64,000 nt of DNA from Litchfieldella rifensis (lineage in GTDB: Bacteria; Pseudomonadota; Gammaproteobacteria; Pseudomonadales; Halomonadaceae): the NCBI RefSeq assembly GCF_042646605.1, contig NZ_JBHRUG010000050.1, positions 7,632 through 71,631 on the forward strand. The letters run 5' to 3'. How positions within the stretch are numbered: position 1 is the stretch's first letter; each line of letters starts with the position of its first letter. Positions 43,816 through 51,987 of this stretch are shown here, piece by piece. The notes below the pieces were generated by a model. That model saw only the letters and a program-made list of their open reading frames with translations. It did no database searches and had not been told where the DNA came from. The translations under genes and the position numbers were made by a program.

Positions 43816-44802
43816 CTAGGCTAACCAGGGTGAACGCTTGTCCAGCGCCTGGCGCTGTTGCTCCAGGGTCCGGATATGATCGTCCCAATACCCTTCGTCG
43901 GCCAGCCAGGGGAATGCTCGCGGGAAGGCCGGATCTTCCCACCGGGCCACCAGCCAGGCACTGTGGCGAATCAACCGCAAGCTGCGCAGCGGCTCGATCC
44001 ATTCCAGTTCGCGACGATCGAAGTCGGCATGCTGCTCATAGCCTTCGAGAATCTCGGACAGCTGCATATGCGCTTCCGGATCACTCTGGGCGGTCAACAG
44101 CATCCACAGGTCCTGCACTGCCGGTGCCATCATGCAGTCATCGAAATCCACCAGGCTGAAACACTCGTCACGGCCCAGCATATTGCCCAGATGGCAGTCG
44201 CCGTGCACCCGGATCGTCTTCCCGGCCGGCCAGGCATATGCCTTCAACGCCTCGTGCAACTCGCCGCTGATACGCTCATAGGCCTGCCGCTGGCGTCGAC
44301 TCAACCAAGGCCCGGTCAGCACCTGCTCGCGACTCTCCCTGACCATGGTATCCACATCCATTACTCGACGGTGCACGAACGGCCGGCGCTTGCCCACCGC
44401 ATGCAACTGGCCGATCACATCGCCCAAGGCAAACAGATGGGCCGGATTCTCCAATTCCGGGGCCTGTCCGCCGATCTGGGCGAATAGCGCGAAACGAAAG
44501 CCCTCGGCGTAATGCAGGCTTTCGCCGCGCGCATTGCGCCACGGAGCTCCTACCGGAACACCCGCCTCGTCCAGTTCGACCAGGAAGTCATGCTCCTCCT
44601 GGATCTGGGCATCGCTCCAGCGTCCCGGCCGATAGAACTTGACCACCCAGCGACGACGCTCCTCGTCGCTGACCAGAAACACCCGGTTCTCGTAACTATT
44701 GAGCGCAAAGGGCTCGCCCGGCAGCCACAGGCCCAAGGACTCGACAGCGTCAACGATTCGCTTCGGTGACAGGCTTTCGAAAGGATGTGCGTTGGTGGCC
44801 AT
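43816..44802 (-). CDS. srkA: Stress response kinase A (YihE/RdoA type)
   Basis: A 328-residue Ser/Thr kinase of the APH-like fold, related to E. coli SrkA, which counteracts stress-induced cell death. Motifs seen: nucleotide-binding opening NSYENRVFLVSDEERRRWVVKFYRPGRWS, the catalytic loop VHGDCHLGNML and the metal-binding LVDFDDCMMAP. GGAAG precedes the ATG at 44802. It neighbours the lasso locus but is a widespread core gene and is not related to the HPr-kinase-like enzymes that phosphorylate lasso peptides. Confidence 0.92.
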   Translation of the reverse strand: MATNAHPFESLSPKRIVDAVESLGLWLPGEPFALNSYENRVFLVSDEERRRWVVKFYRPGRWSDAQIQEEHDFLVELDEAGVPVGAPWRNARGESLHYAEGFRFALFAQIGGQAPELENPAHLFALGDVIGQLHAVGKRRPFVHRRVMDVDTMVRESREQVLTGPWLSRRQRQAYERISGELHEALKAYAWPAGKTIRVHGDCHLGNMLGRDECFSLVDFDDCMMAPAVQDLWMLLTAQSDPEAHMQLSEILEGYEQHADFDRRELEWIEPLRSLRLIRHSAWLVARWEDPAFPRAFPWLADEGYWDDHIRTLEQQRQALDKRSPWLA

Positions 44803-44849
44803 GGTGGCTTCCTGTTGCAGAAGTGGCGTTTGCTGCATCCTAACAGAAA

Positions 44850-45572
44850 TCACCCTTTGGGCGTTCGCGCCACCGCCCAGGCCTCGACCTCATCGGCGCC
44901 CGCTGCCAGACAGGCCTGGGCGAGGGCCTCCAGCGTCGCCCCGGTAGTCATTACGTCATCGACCAGCGCCACTCGCGAGGGCAACGGGCCCCTTACCTCG
45001 AAGGCATGACGTAGATTGGCCTGGCGCTCCTCGCGCTTCAACCCGCGCTGCGTTGGCGTCATGCGCAAACGACGTGCGCCATGACATGGCACTCCCAGGT
45101 GCCTGGCCAGGCGACGCGTCAACCAATCGGCCTGATCGAAGCCCCGCTGCCGCGCCCGGCGGAAATGCAAGGGTACGCTCACCAGCGCCTGGGGCCAGGC
45201 GGTGCCGCTGTCTACCGGCTGGTCGAGCTCGCTGCGCAAGGCGGTCTCCAGCAAGGTCAACAATAGCGTGCCGGCCCGTGGCGATGCGGAAAACTTGAAG
45301 CGTTGCACCAGTATGGCAACGTCACCCTGATAGCGTAGTGGCACCCGCGCCCGCGCGAAGCTCGGCGGGTGGCGCAGACAGGCCCCGCAGACATTCGCCA
45401 CCTCGATCACGCCAGCCGCCATCGGCTCTGCACAGCGTGGGCAGGCCGGCAGATTCCACGGCAACGCCATCAGGCAGGGCTCACACCAGGGCGCCCCTCT
45501 CTCCGCTGTCCCCAGGCAGAATGCACAGTGCCCTGGCAAGGCGTGACGCAGCAAACTGTCAACCCTCATCAT
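44850..45572 (-). CDS. comF: ComF-family phosphoribosyltransferase-like protein
   Basis: A 240-residue ComF/GntX-type protein. The N-terminus holds a four-cysteine zinc ribbon (CAFC, WCEPC, CPRC, CGAC), and the C-terminal half is a phosphoribosyltransferase fold with ALVDDVMTTGAT. ComF is needed for DNA uptake in competent bacteria; in others it is of unclear function (GntX). It is divergent from bioB, an arrangement common in gammaproteobacteria. Two adjacent ATGs at the start. Confidence 0.9.
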   Translation of the reverse strand: MMRVDSLLRHALPGHCAFCLGTAERGAPWCEPCLMALPWNLPACPRCAEPMAAGVIEVANVCGACLRHPPSFARARVPLRYQGDVAILVQRFKFSASPRAGTLLLTLLETALRSELDQPVDSGTAWPQALVSVPLHFRRARQRGFDQADWLTRRLARHLGVPCHGARRLRMTPTQRGLKREERQANLRHAFEVRGPLPSRVALVDDVMTTGATLEALAQACLAAGADEVEAWAVARTPKG

Positions 45573-45580
45573 GATCTTGG

Positions 45581-45642
45581 TTGACAGTGTTACCTCAGGC
45601 TCTATCATCCCTGTTAACCTTCATCATCCATCAAGTTAACCA
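45581..45642 (+). promoter_or_regulatory. bio operon promoter with BirA-type operator
   Basis: TTGACA (45581-45586), a 16-bp spacer and TATCAT (45603-45608) form a good sigma-70 promoter. Over the expected start site lies CTGTTAACC (45611-45619), 14 bases, then AGTTAACCA (45634-45642). This matches the BirA operator layout TTGTAAACC-N14/15-GGTTTACAA with seven and six of nine positions kept. Biotin-responsive repression of bioBFHCD by BirA is therefore likely; birA itself is not in the window. Confidence 0.7.
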
Positions 45643-45665
45643 AATTCCATCACGGGCCACCTGCT

Positions 45666-46730
45666 ATGACCCTAGCCGCCTCCGCCGACCTTCGCCACGA
45701 CTGGACTCTCGCCGAGATCGAAGCCCTGCTCTCCCTGCCCTTCAACGACCTGCTGTTCCGCGCCCAACAAATACATCGCCGGCACTTCGATGCCAACGCC
45801 GTGCAAGTCTCGACGCTGCTGTCGATCAAGACCGGCGCCTGCCCCGAGGACTGCAAATACTGCCCGCAATCAGGGCACTACAACACTGGGCTCGGCAAGG
45901 AAAAACTACTGGAGATCGAAAAGGTCGTCGCCCAGGCCCAGGCCGCCAAGGACGCCGGTGCCAGCCGCTTCTGCATGGGCGCGGCCTGGCGCAGTCCTCG
46001 CCAGCGTGACCTCGAGGTGGTGCTGGAGATGGTCAAGCGTGTCAAGGCCCTGGGACTCGAGACCTGCATGACACTGGGCATGGTCGATGATAACCAGGCG
46101 CGTCAACTCGCCCATGCCGGCCTCGACTACTACAACCACAACCTGGACACCTCGCCGGAGTACTACGGCGAGATCATCACCACCCGCAGCTATGCCGATC
46201 GCCTGGACACCTTGGCCAACGTGCGTGCCAACGGCATGAAGGTATGTTCCGGCGGCATCCTCGGCATGGGCGAAGCCCCGCGTGACCGTGCCGCCTTGTT
46301 GCAGCAACTCGCCAGGCTCGAACCCCATCCGGAATCGGTACCCATCAATATGTTGGTCAAGGTGCCAGGCACCCCGTTGGAAGATGCCGATGACCTCGAT
46401 CCCATCGAGTTCGTACGCGCCATCGCCGTGGCCCGCATCCTGATGCCACGAAGCCACGTGCGGCTATCCGCCGGCCGCGAGCAAATGAGCGAGTCGACCC
46501 AGGCCCTGGCCTTCTTCGCCGGCGCCAACTCGATCTTCTATGGCGATAAGCTGCTGACCACCGAGAACCCCGAGGTGGAGCGCGACCGGGCCCTGTTCGC
46601 CAAGCTGGGGCTGCACCCGGAATCGCGCGAGACGTGCCAGGACGATACCCAGCAGGCGGCAGCGCTCGGTGAGGCCTTGGCCGAACGGACCGACCAGGCC
46701 TTGTTCTACGATGCCACCCAGGTGGCCTGA
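45666..46730 (+). CDS. bioB: Biotin synthase
   Basis: Radical SAM enzyme that inserts sulfur into dethiobiotin. 354 residues with CPEDCKYC (the SAM cluster cysteines), YYNHNLDTSPEYY and the auxiliary-cluster region with SAGREQMS. First gene of the bioBFHCD operon, directly behind the promoter-operator at 45581. The bioF start follows the stop with one base between. Confidence 0.97.
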   Translation: MTLAASADLRHDWTLAEIEALLSLPFNDLLFRAQQIHRRHFDANAVQVSTLLSIKTGACPEDCKYCPQSGHYNTGLGKEKLLEIEKVVAQAQAAKDAGASRFCMGAAWRSPRQRDLEVVLEMVKRVKALGLETCMTLGMVDDNQARQLAHAGLDYYNHNLDTSPEYYGEIITTRSYADRLDTLANVRANGMKVCSGGILGMGEAPRDRAALLQQLARLEPHPESVPINMLVKVPGTPLEDADDLDPIEFVRAIAVARILMPRSHVRLSAGREQMSESTQALAFFAGANSIFYGDKLLTTENPEVERDRALFAKLGLHPESRETCQDDTQQAAALGEALAERTDQALFYDATQVA

Positions 46731-46731
46731 C

Positions 46732-47916
46732 ATGCACGCCGTGGCATGGCAAGAGCACCTGCGCGAACGCCTGGCAAGGCGGCATGAAACAGGCCTATGG
46801 CGCGAACGCCTGAGTGTGACGCCAACGCCGGATACCCGCTCGCGCAACTTTGCCAGCAACGACTACCTGGGCCTGGCCGGTGACGTACGACTCAGCGAAG
46901 CCCAGGCCCAAGGCGCCAGGCAGTTCGGCGCCGGTGCCGGTGCGTCACACCTGATCACCGGGCACCTGGACCCGCATCATTTGTTGGAGGAGCGCCTTGC
47001 CGAGCTTACCGGCCGGCCCAGGGCGCTGCTTTTCTCCACCGGCTACATGGCCAACCTGGGCACATTGCAGGCCCTGTGCGACCGTCAGACTCAGGTCTAT
47101 CAGGATCGGTTGAATCATGCCTCACTGCTCGATGGGGCGAAGCTTGCCGGCGCCTCATCGAGGCGCTTCCACCATCGCGATCTCATCGATCTCGAGCGCC
47201 TGCTCGAACGTGCACCGCCAGACCGTCGCCGCCTGGTGGTCAGCGACGGCGTATTCAGCATGGACGGTGACATCGCCGATATCGATGGCTTGGCCACGAT
47301 CTGCCAGCGGTACGACGCTTGGCTGATGATCGATGATGCTCATGGCCTGGGTGTGCTGGGTGAACATGGCGATGGCTGCGCCGGCCAACGCTTCTCCACC
47401 AGCCAGGTACCGATCCTGATCGGCACTTTGGGCAAGGCCCTGGGTTCGGCTGGCGCCTTCGTGGCCGGCGACGAGGCACTGATCGAGGCCCTGATCCAGT
47501 TCGCCCGCCCATACATCTACACCACTGCCCAGCCGCCGGGTGTCGCCAGCGCCACCCTGAAGGCCCTGGAAATTCTCACAACGGAGCCGGAGCGCCGCGC
47601 CCGGTTGCAAGACAACATCCACCGCTTTCGCCGTGGCGCCACGGCACTCGGCCTGCCGCTGGTCGAGTCGATCACTCCCATCCAGCCCGTGCTGCTGGAG
47701 AGCAACGCACGAGTGATGGCATGGCACGCCGCCTTGGCCCGCCACGGTTTTCTGGTCGGCGCCATTCGCGAGCCCACTGTGCCAAAGGGCCAGGCACGCC
47801 TGCGTGTGACCCTGGGCGCGCATCACCGGCACGACGATATCGATGCCTTGCTCGACTGTCTGGGCGAACTGGCCAGGAGAGAACCCTATCCGCCGCAGGA
47901 GGCCACGACACCATGA
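46732..47916 (+). CDS. bioF: 8-amino-7-oxononanoate synthase
   Basis: PLP enzyme that condenses pimeloyl-ACP with alanine. 394 residues, with FASNDYLGLAGD, GAGASHLITGH, the Asp of MIDDAHGLGVLG and the Schiff-base lysine in GTLGKALGSAGAF. Start at the ATG one base after bioB; the frame is open further upstream inside bioB but that is not coding. Confidence 0.96.
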   Translation: MHAVAWQEHLRERLARRHETGLWRERLSVTPTPDTRSRNFASNDYLGLAGDVRLSEAQAQGARQFGAGAGASHLITGHLDPHHLLEERLAELTGRPRALLFSTGYMANLGTLQALCDRQTQVYQDRLNHASLLDGAKLAGASSRRFHHRDLIDLERLLERAPPDRRRLVVSDGVFSMDGDIADIDGLATICQRYDAWLMIDDAHGLGVLGEHGDGCAGQRFSTSQVPILIGTLGKALGSAGAFVAGDEALIEALIQFARPYIYTTAQPPGVASATLKALEILTTEPERRARLQDNIHRFRRGATALGLPLVESITPIQPVLLESNARVMAWHAALARHGFLVGAIREPTVPKGQARLRVTLGAHHRHDDIDALLDCLGELARREPYPPQEATTP

Positions 47917-48695
47917 GCAAGCTCGTGCTGCTATCCGGCTGGGGAATCGACGCGCGAATCTGGCAACCCCTGCAATCCCATTGGCCTGAAGGAGTCTCCG
48001 TCAGCACCCCCGACTGGCCGGGCTACGGCGACCGCGAACCACTCGCCGACCCGCAGGACCTGGCAGCACTGGCCGCCACCATGGCAGCAGACCTCGACCC
48101 CGATGCCGTGTGGGTTGGCTGGTCGCTGGGTGGCTTGCTGGCCGCGCATCTTCTGGCCTACCTTCCCACCCCTCGGGCGTTGGTAATGCTGGGCATGGGG
48201 CCACGCTTCGTCAGCGATTCCCATAACAGCAACAGCGCCGTCAGTCGCGTCGAATTCAAGGCGTTCCAGCGCGCCTTTCATCGCGATGCTGAATCGACCT
48301 GGCAGCACTTCCTGCGCTGGCAATTGAGCGGCGAACCGGCCCCCAGGCCAGCTTTCGAGCGGCTACTCGACTTGATTGGCCAGGTACCGCCAGCCACGCA
48401 CGCCACCCTGCTGGCTGGACTGGTCCAGCTCGGTACGCTCGATGCCACCGCCATCGTTGCCAATCCCCCGTGTCCAATGCTGCGCTGCCAGGGGGTACGG
48501 GATCCGCTTGCCAGCCGTGAACAGGCAAGAGGCGGACAGGACAGCGACAAGTGGGCAACCATGGGGTCGGCGCTTCTCATTGAGGAGGCCGGGCACTGTC
48601 CGCAGCTTTCCCAACCTGTGGCCCTGGTTGGCTATCTGAGCGATATCGCTTATCGCCACGCGCCATCCGCTGGGCGGCCCGAGGAGACATCATGA
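47913..48695 (+). CDS. bioH: Pimeloyl-ACP methyl ester carboxylesterase
   Basis: Alpha/beta hydrolase that removes the methyl group to release pimeloyl-ACP. 260 residues; the nucleophile elbow is VGWSLGGLLAA, with the catalytic His in EEAGHCPQL. It starts at an ATG overlapping the bioF stop and its own stop overlaps bioC (ATGATGA), so all are translationally coupled. Confidence 0.93.
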   Translation: MSKLVLLSGWGIDARIWQPLQSHWPEGVSVSTPDWPGYGDREPLADPQDLAALAATMAADLDPDAVWVGWSLGGLLAAHLLAYLPTPRALVMLGMGPRFVSDSHNSNSAVSRVEFKAFQRAFHRDAESTWQHFLRWQLSGEPAPRPAFERLLDLIGQVPPATHATLLAGLVQLGTLDATAIVANPPCPMLRCQGVRDPLASREQARGGQDSDKWATMGSALLIEEAGHCPQLSQPVALVGYLSDIAYRHAPSAGRPEETS

Positions 48696-49495
48696 TGACG
48701 GCGTCACAGGCTCACGCCGAGCCCTTACTCCGGGATGGGTGGCGACGCCGAGTGGCGCATGCTTTCAACCGTGCCGCCCCACATTACACCGAGCGCGCCA
48801 ATGCTCAGCAGGTCATGGGCAGCGCCTTGTGGTCGCGTCTACCGGGACAGGCAGAGCGGGTACTCGATCTTGGCTGCGGACCGGGGCACTGGACGGCCAG
48901 ACTCTCACGGCGTTACGCCACCATCGCCTTGGGGGTCGACCTGGCGCCTGGCATGCTGACCCAGGCCCATCGTCGACACGGTGACCACGCCCGTTGGCTA
49001 TGTGCCGACGCCGCCTGCCTACCGCTTGCCCCCCGGAGCCAGGATTTGGTCTTTTCCAACCTCGCCATCCAGTGGTGCCCGGACCAAGCCGCCGTGATGC
49101 ATGAGCTGTACCGAATCCTCACCCCGGGCGGCCGGGCACTGATCAACACCCTGGGCCCCGGCACCCTTGCCGAAGTCGACTATGCCTGGTCGCGCCCCGG
49201 TCGTCCCGCCAGCGTACTCGACTTCCTGGCCCCCGAAACGCTACGGCGGTTCGCCCACCAGGCCGGTTTCAGGAATGTTCGGCTCGACGCTGCACCAGAA
49301 CGTTTCTTCTATCCCGACCTAGCCGCCGTCATGAATTCAATCAAGGGTGTGGGCGCCCAACTCGCTCCCAACCGGCCCCGCGCGCCCTTGACGCGCAACG
49401 ACCTGGCACGAGCCGCGCAGCGCTTCGAGACCCTGCGTGAAGGCCACGGCCTGCCGGTGACCTATCAGCGCCTGACGCTGACGCTCTCTCGATAA
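48692..49495 (+). CDS. bioC: Malonyl-ACP O-methyltransferase
   Basis: SAM-dependent methyltransferase that disguises malonyl-ACP so fatty-acid synthesis can build pimelate. 267 residues with the SAM motif VLDLGCGPGHWTARL and DLVFSNLAIQWCPD, the last typical of BioC. An N-terminal helix with FNRAAPHYTERANAQ is also a family mark. Overlaps bioH by four bases. Confidence 0.94.
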   Translation: MMTASQAHAEPLLRDGWRRRVAHAFNRAAPHYTERANAQQVMGSALWSRLPGQAERVLDLGCGPGHWTARLSRRYATIALGVDLAPGMLTQAHRRHGDHARWLCADAACLPLAPRSQDLVFSNLAIQWCPDQAAVMHELYRILTPGGRALINTLGPGTLAEVDYAWSRPGRPASVLDFLAPETLRRFAHQAGFRNVRLDAAPERFFYPDLAAVMNSIKGVGAQLAPNRPRAPLTRNDLARAAQRFETLREGHGLPVTYQRLTLTLSR

Positions 49496-49507
49496 AGGAC
49501 GCCCGCC

Positions 49508-50191
49508 ATGCCCGCCTATTTCGTGACCGGCACCGATACCGACGCCGGCAAGACACTGATCAGCACCGGCCTGCTGGCCCTCGCTCGACGTCAGGGATTG
49601 ACCACCTTGGGCCTCAAGCCCGTGGCTTCAGGCAGTGAAGCGACGCAGGCTGGCCTGCGCAACGCCGATGCCCTGGCCCTGCAGGCGCACTCTCATCCGG
49701 CCGTCGCCTATGCCACCGTCAACCCCTATGCCTTCGCCCCGGCCATTGCTCCTCATCTCGCCGCTCGGCATGACGGCATTCGCCTGACACTCGATGATCT
49801 AGCAAACGTCCTCGAGCCGTCTCTGGCCGAACGGCGCCATCTCACACTGGTAGAAGGGGCCGGTGGTTGGCGCGTCCCGCTGAACGACAGCGAAGACCTC
49901 AGCGACCTGGCCGCCCGACTCGACTTGCCGGTGATCCTGGTGGTGGGCCTGCGCCTAGGGGCCATCAATCACGCACGCCTGACGTTCGATACCATCGCCG
50001 CCCAAGGGCTGCATATCGCTGGCTGGGTCGCCAACCAGATCGACCCGGCCATCGCCGCACTTGACGACAACCTGGCTACCCTGGCCCGGCATCTGCCGGC
50101 TCCTTGCCTGGGCATCGTGCCTTATCTTGGAGACATGCCTTCCCTCGCCCTTGCCCGGCATGCCGCCGACCACTTGCGACTACCCGACTAA
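49508..50191 (+). CDS. bioD: ATP-dependent dethiobiotin synthetase
   Basis: Closes the ureido ring of dethiobiotin. 227 residues with the P-loop GTDTDAGKT, LKPVASGSE, VEGAGGWRVPL and VVGLRLGAINHA. Last gene of the operon, 12 bases after bioC. The aminotransferase bioA that supplies its substrate is not in the window. Confidence 0.96.
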   Translation: MPAYFVTGTDTDAGKTLISTGLLALARRQGLTTLGLKPVASGSEATQAGLRNADALALQAHSHPAVAYATVNPYAFAPAIAPHLAARHDGIRLTLDDLANVLEPSLAERRHLTLVEGAGGWRVPLNDSEDLSDLAARLDLPVILVVGLRLGAINHARLTFDTIAAQGLHIAGWVANQIDPAIAALDDNLATLARHLPAPCLGIVPYLGDMPSLALARHAADHLRLPD

Positions 50192-50195
50192 CTCG

Positions 50196-50223
50196 TTGAC
50201 TTGCCCGGGGCTATCCGTAAAAT
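50196..50223 (+). promoter_or_regulatory. Promoter of tRNA-Leu
   Basis: TTGACT (50196-50201), 16 bases, TAAAAT (50218-50223), followed by a G/C-rich stretch at the expected start. Such a discriminator is typical of stable-RNA promoters under stringent control. Confidence 0.65.
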
Positions 50224-50271
50224 ATGGGCGGCCTGCCAAGATGAGAATCGAGGCAGAGGATATCTAGAATT

Positions 50272-50356
50272 GCGGATGTGGTGGAATTGGTAGACACGCT
50301 GGATTTAGGTTCCAGTGCCTTCGGGCGTGGGAGTTCAAGTCTCCCCATCCGCACCA
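50272..50356 (+). tRNA. tRNA-Leu (anticodon UAG)
   Basis: An 85-base class II tRNA with a seven-base acceptor stem (GCGGATG / CATCCGC), an anticodon stem CTGGA / TCCAG around TTTAGGT giving anticodon TAG, a long variable arm (TGCCTTCGGGCG), a T-arm with GTTCAAGTC and an encoded CCA end. Confidence 0.97.
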
Positions 50357-50770
50357 ATTGATTTCTGAGGCATTTTTCCTTTCTCGCCTCGTCGATTCGA
50401 TACACTGGGTTATCCGCTGTGACTGGATTGTGACCCGGCCAATTCACCGCCTCCAGCGGCACGCCATCCGATACGACGAATGCTGCCCCCTCTTCCGATT
50501 CCTCCCGCTTACGCAAGAAACTCACTAGCCCACGAACCATCTAACAAGAAACCGCCAGCTCTCCTGGCCCACGCACAGCGTAGCTTGTGCCGTTGATGTT
50601 TCACCACCGCGAGATGGGGTGCGGGAAGTGGCGGATGAGGTGGCAACGCCGGCGCCGGACGAGTGGATAACGCTCCCGCCGCGTTGCCTGATATGGATGA
50701 AGCGGTACGGCGCAGCGTGGCGTACCGCGGAAAAGAGTGTTGCGTTGGCGCACTCGAACTGGAGTTGGAC
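50357..50770. other. Gene-free stretch after tRNA-Leu
   Basis: About 414 bases without a convincing gene. A minus-strand frame crosses the tRNA and continues here, but its translation is largely the antisense of the tRNA. I see no integrase remnant or tRNA 3'-end repeat that would mark an attachment site. Confidence 0.6.
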
Positions 50771-51163
50771 ATGATGTCTCGAGAGTTTCTCAAGCGAATT
50801 GGGGTAGTAGGCGTGGTGTTAGGCCTGACGGCCAGCCCGCTAGCATTCGCCGAGGATACCGAGAAGGAGGAGGCAATCGACACCACCACCGGGCAGGAAA
50901 CAAAGTGGGAAGAAGAGGAGCACCAGGGCGAAGGTGGCAAAGGTACGGATGACAGTACCAGGGTGGACCCCGCCCCGGACGAGGCCGGTGCTCCAGCCGT
51001 CGAAAGCAGTGAAGGCACCCAAGCGGGCGATGAGCGCGATCCTGCCGAGCCCGGCGAGGCCGGTGCTCCAGCCGTCGAAGGCAGTGAAGGCACCCAAGCG
51101 GGCGATGAGCGCGATCCTGCCGAGGGTAATGATGCTGATACCCAAGAAGGGAATGCTTCCTGA
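50771..51163 (+). CDS. Predicted secreted acidic protein with internal repeat
   Basis: A 130-residue protein with a signal peptide (MMSREFLKRIGVVGVVLGLTASPLAFA). The mature part is very acidic, low complexity and predicted disordered. It contains a 25-residue unit beginning EAGAPAVE and including EGTQAGDERDPAE, present twice in tandem. GGAG lies six bases before the ATG at 50771. No family recognised. Acidic disordered exported proteins are not rare in halophiles. An opposite-strand frame across the same bases is a shadow. Confidence 0.65.
   Translation: MMSREFLKRIGVVGVVLGLTASPLAFAEDTEKEEAIDTTTGQETKWEEEEHQGEGGKGTDDSTRVDPAPDEAGAPAVESSEGTQAGDERDPAEPGEAGAPAVEGSEGTQAGDERDPAEGNDADTQEGNAS
50981..51126. 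repeat. 75-bp tandem duplication inside the acidic protein gene
   Basis: Unit 50981-51055 is followed by a nearly identical unit from 51056 to about 51126; within the shared part only one base difference is seen (AGC versus GGC codon). The near-identity points to recent duplication and likely copy-number variation. Confidence 0.9.
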
Positions 51164-51275
51164 GTGGCAGGGGGAGAAGAAACACGCCCAGCGCTGACGG
51201 GGGTGTTTGGAACCAGAGCCCGGTCTGCAAGGCTGGGCTCTGGTCGTTATGAAAGTTCCGACCCACTCCGCCGAT

Positions 51276-51782
51276 TCAGGTTTTACGAGGCGTTATCTGC
51301 TCGACCTGCACCTGCAGGTCACTTTCCTTGGTGAAAATGGTCGAGGTCATCGGCTTGCCGGTTCGGGCCACCCATTCGATCTCGTTCTTGCCTGGCACCA
51401 ACAACTGGTTCGCCTCTTCGGCTGACGTCGGAAAACCGCCATTGATCGAGCGGATGATTCCCTTTTCCATGGCCTGTCCTCGTAACGGGCTACTCCCGGC
51501 AACGCGCAATACCCGTAGCCCTCCGACTTGAGCCGTTTCGAGAGCCATTGCATCGCCGACTTCGCGATGATCTGCCCCTTCATCTTCGAGGACGACATCC
51601 AGAGTATTATTGATTCTTGTACACAACATGCCTGCGGCAAATAGCAATATATTCAGGAACAGCGCACCAATGAAGACAGTGTCACTGTATTTACTGATGA
51701 CGAATGTCGTGTAAGGTGCCAAAACCGCAGCCACCGTCCAGACCGTAACCTCAAGAATACGGCGTTCTTGGCGCTGAAACAT
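51276..51782 (-). CDS. Small membrane protein with PDZ-like C-terminal region
   Basis: A 168-residue protein with two hydrophobic segments near the N-terminus (about 12-30 and 36-56). The C-terminal half contains PLRGQAMEKGIIRSINGGFPTSAEEANQLLVPGKNEIEW, which follows the pattern of a PDZ domain (an AxxxGII-xxxING-xxxxS series). Function unknown. Convergent with the acidic protein gene and in the same direction as the next gene, with a 205-base AT-rich gap between. Confidence 0.7.
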   Translation of the reverse strand: MFQRQERRILEVTVWTVAAVLAPYTTFVISKYSDTVFIGALFLNILLFAAGMLCTRINNTLDVVLEDEGADHREVGDAMALETAQVGGLRVLRVAGSSPLRGQAMEKGIIRSINGGFPTSAEEANQLLVPGKNEIEWVARTGKPMTSTIFTKESDLQVQVEQITPRKT

Positions 51783-51987
51783 CTCATTTTCTTCCCTACG
51801 TCAGCAATTCGTACCGGGCAGCATCGCACCCTATGAGCACACCCGGAAATTCGCTAATTCATTGTTATAAATGCTTTTATATCGTCATGTTAAGAAAATG
51901 TCATGTTAATAAATGAAGCGAAACTTAATTAAGACTCTCCTTTCCTGCCACAACACCCAAGTAAGCCTTGCGAAATCCCACGGCATG

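Noticed and set aside
43816..44802. SrkA as a lasso-peptide kinase
   Set aside because: Its motifs (HGDCHLGN) are those of the APH-fold stress kinase found in most gammaproteobacteria, not of the HPr-kinase-like lasso kinases.
50211..50540. Minus-strand frame of 109 codons downstream of bioD
   Set aside because: It runs antisense through tRNA-Leu and the middle of the peptide is the typical false translation of a tRNA; no family pattern.
50509..51093. Minus-strand frame of 194 codons opposite the acidic protein
   Set aside because: Its Ser/Pro-rich sequence is the mirror of the GC-rich repeat; the plus-strand frame has a signal peptide and ribosome-binding site.
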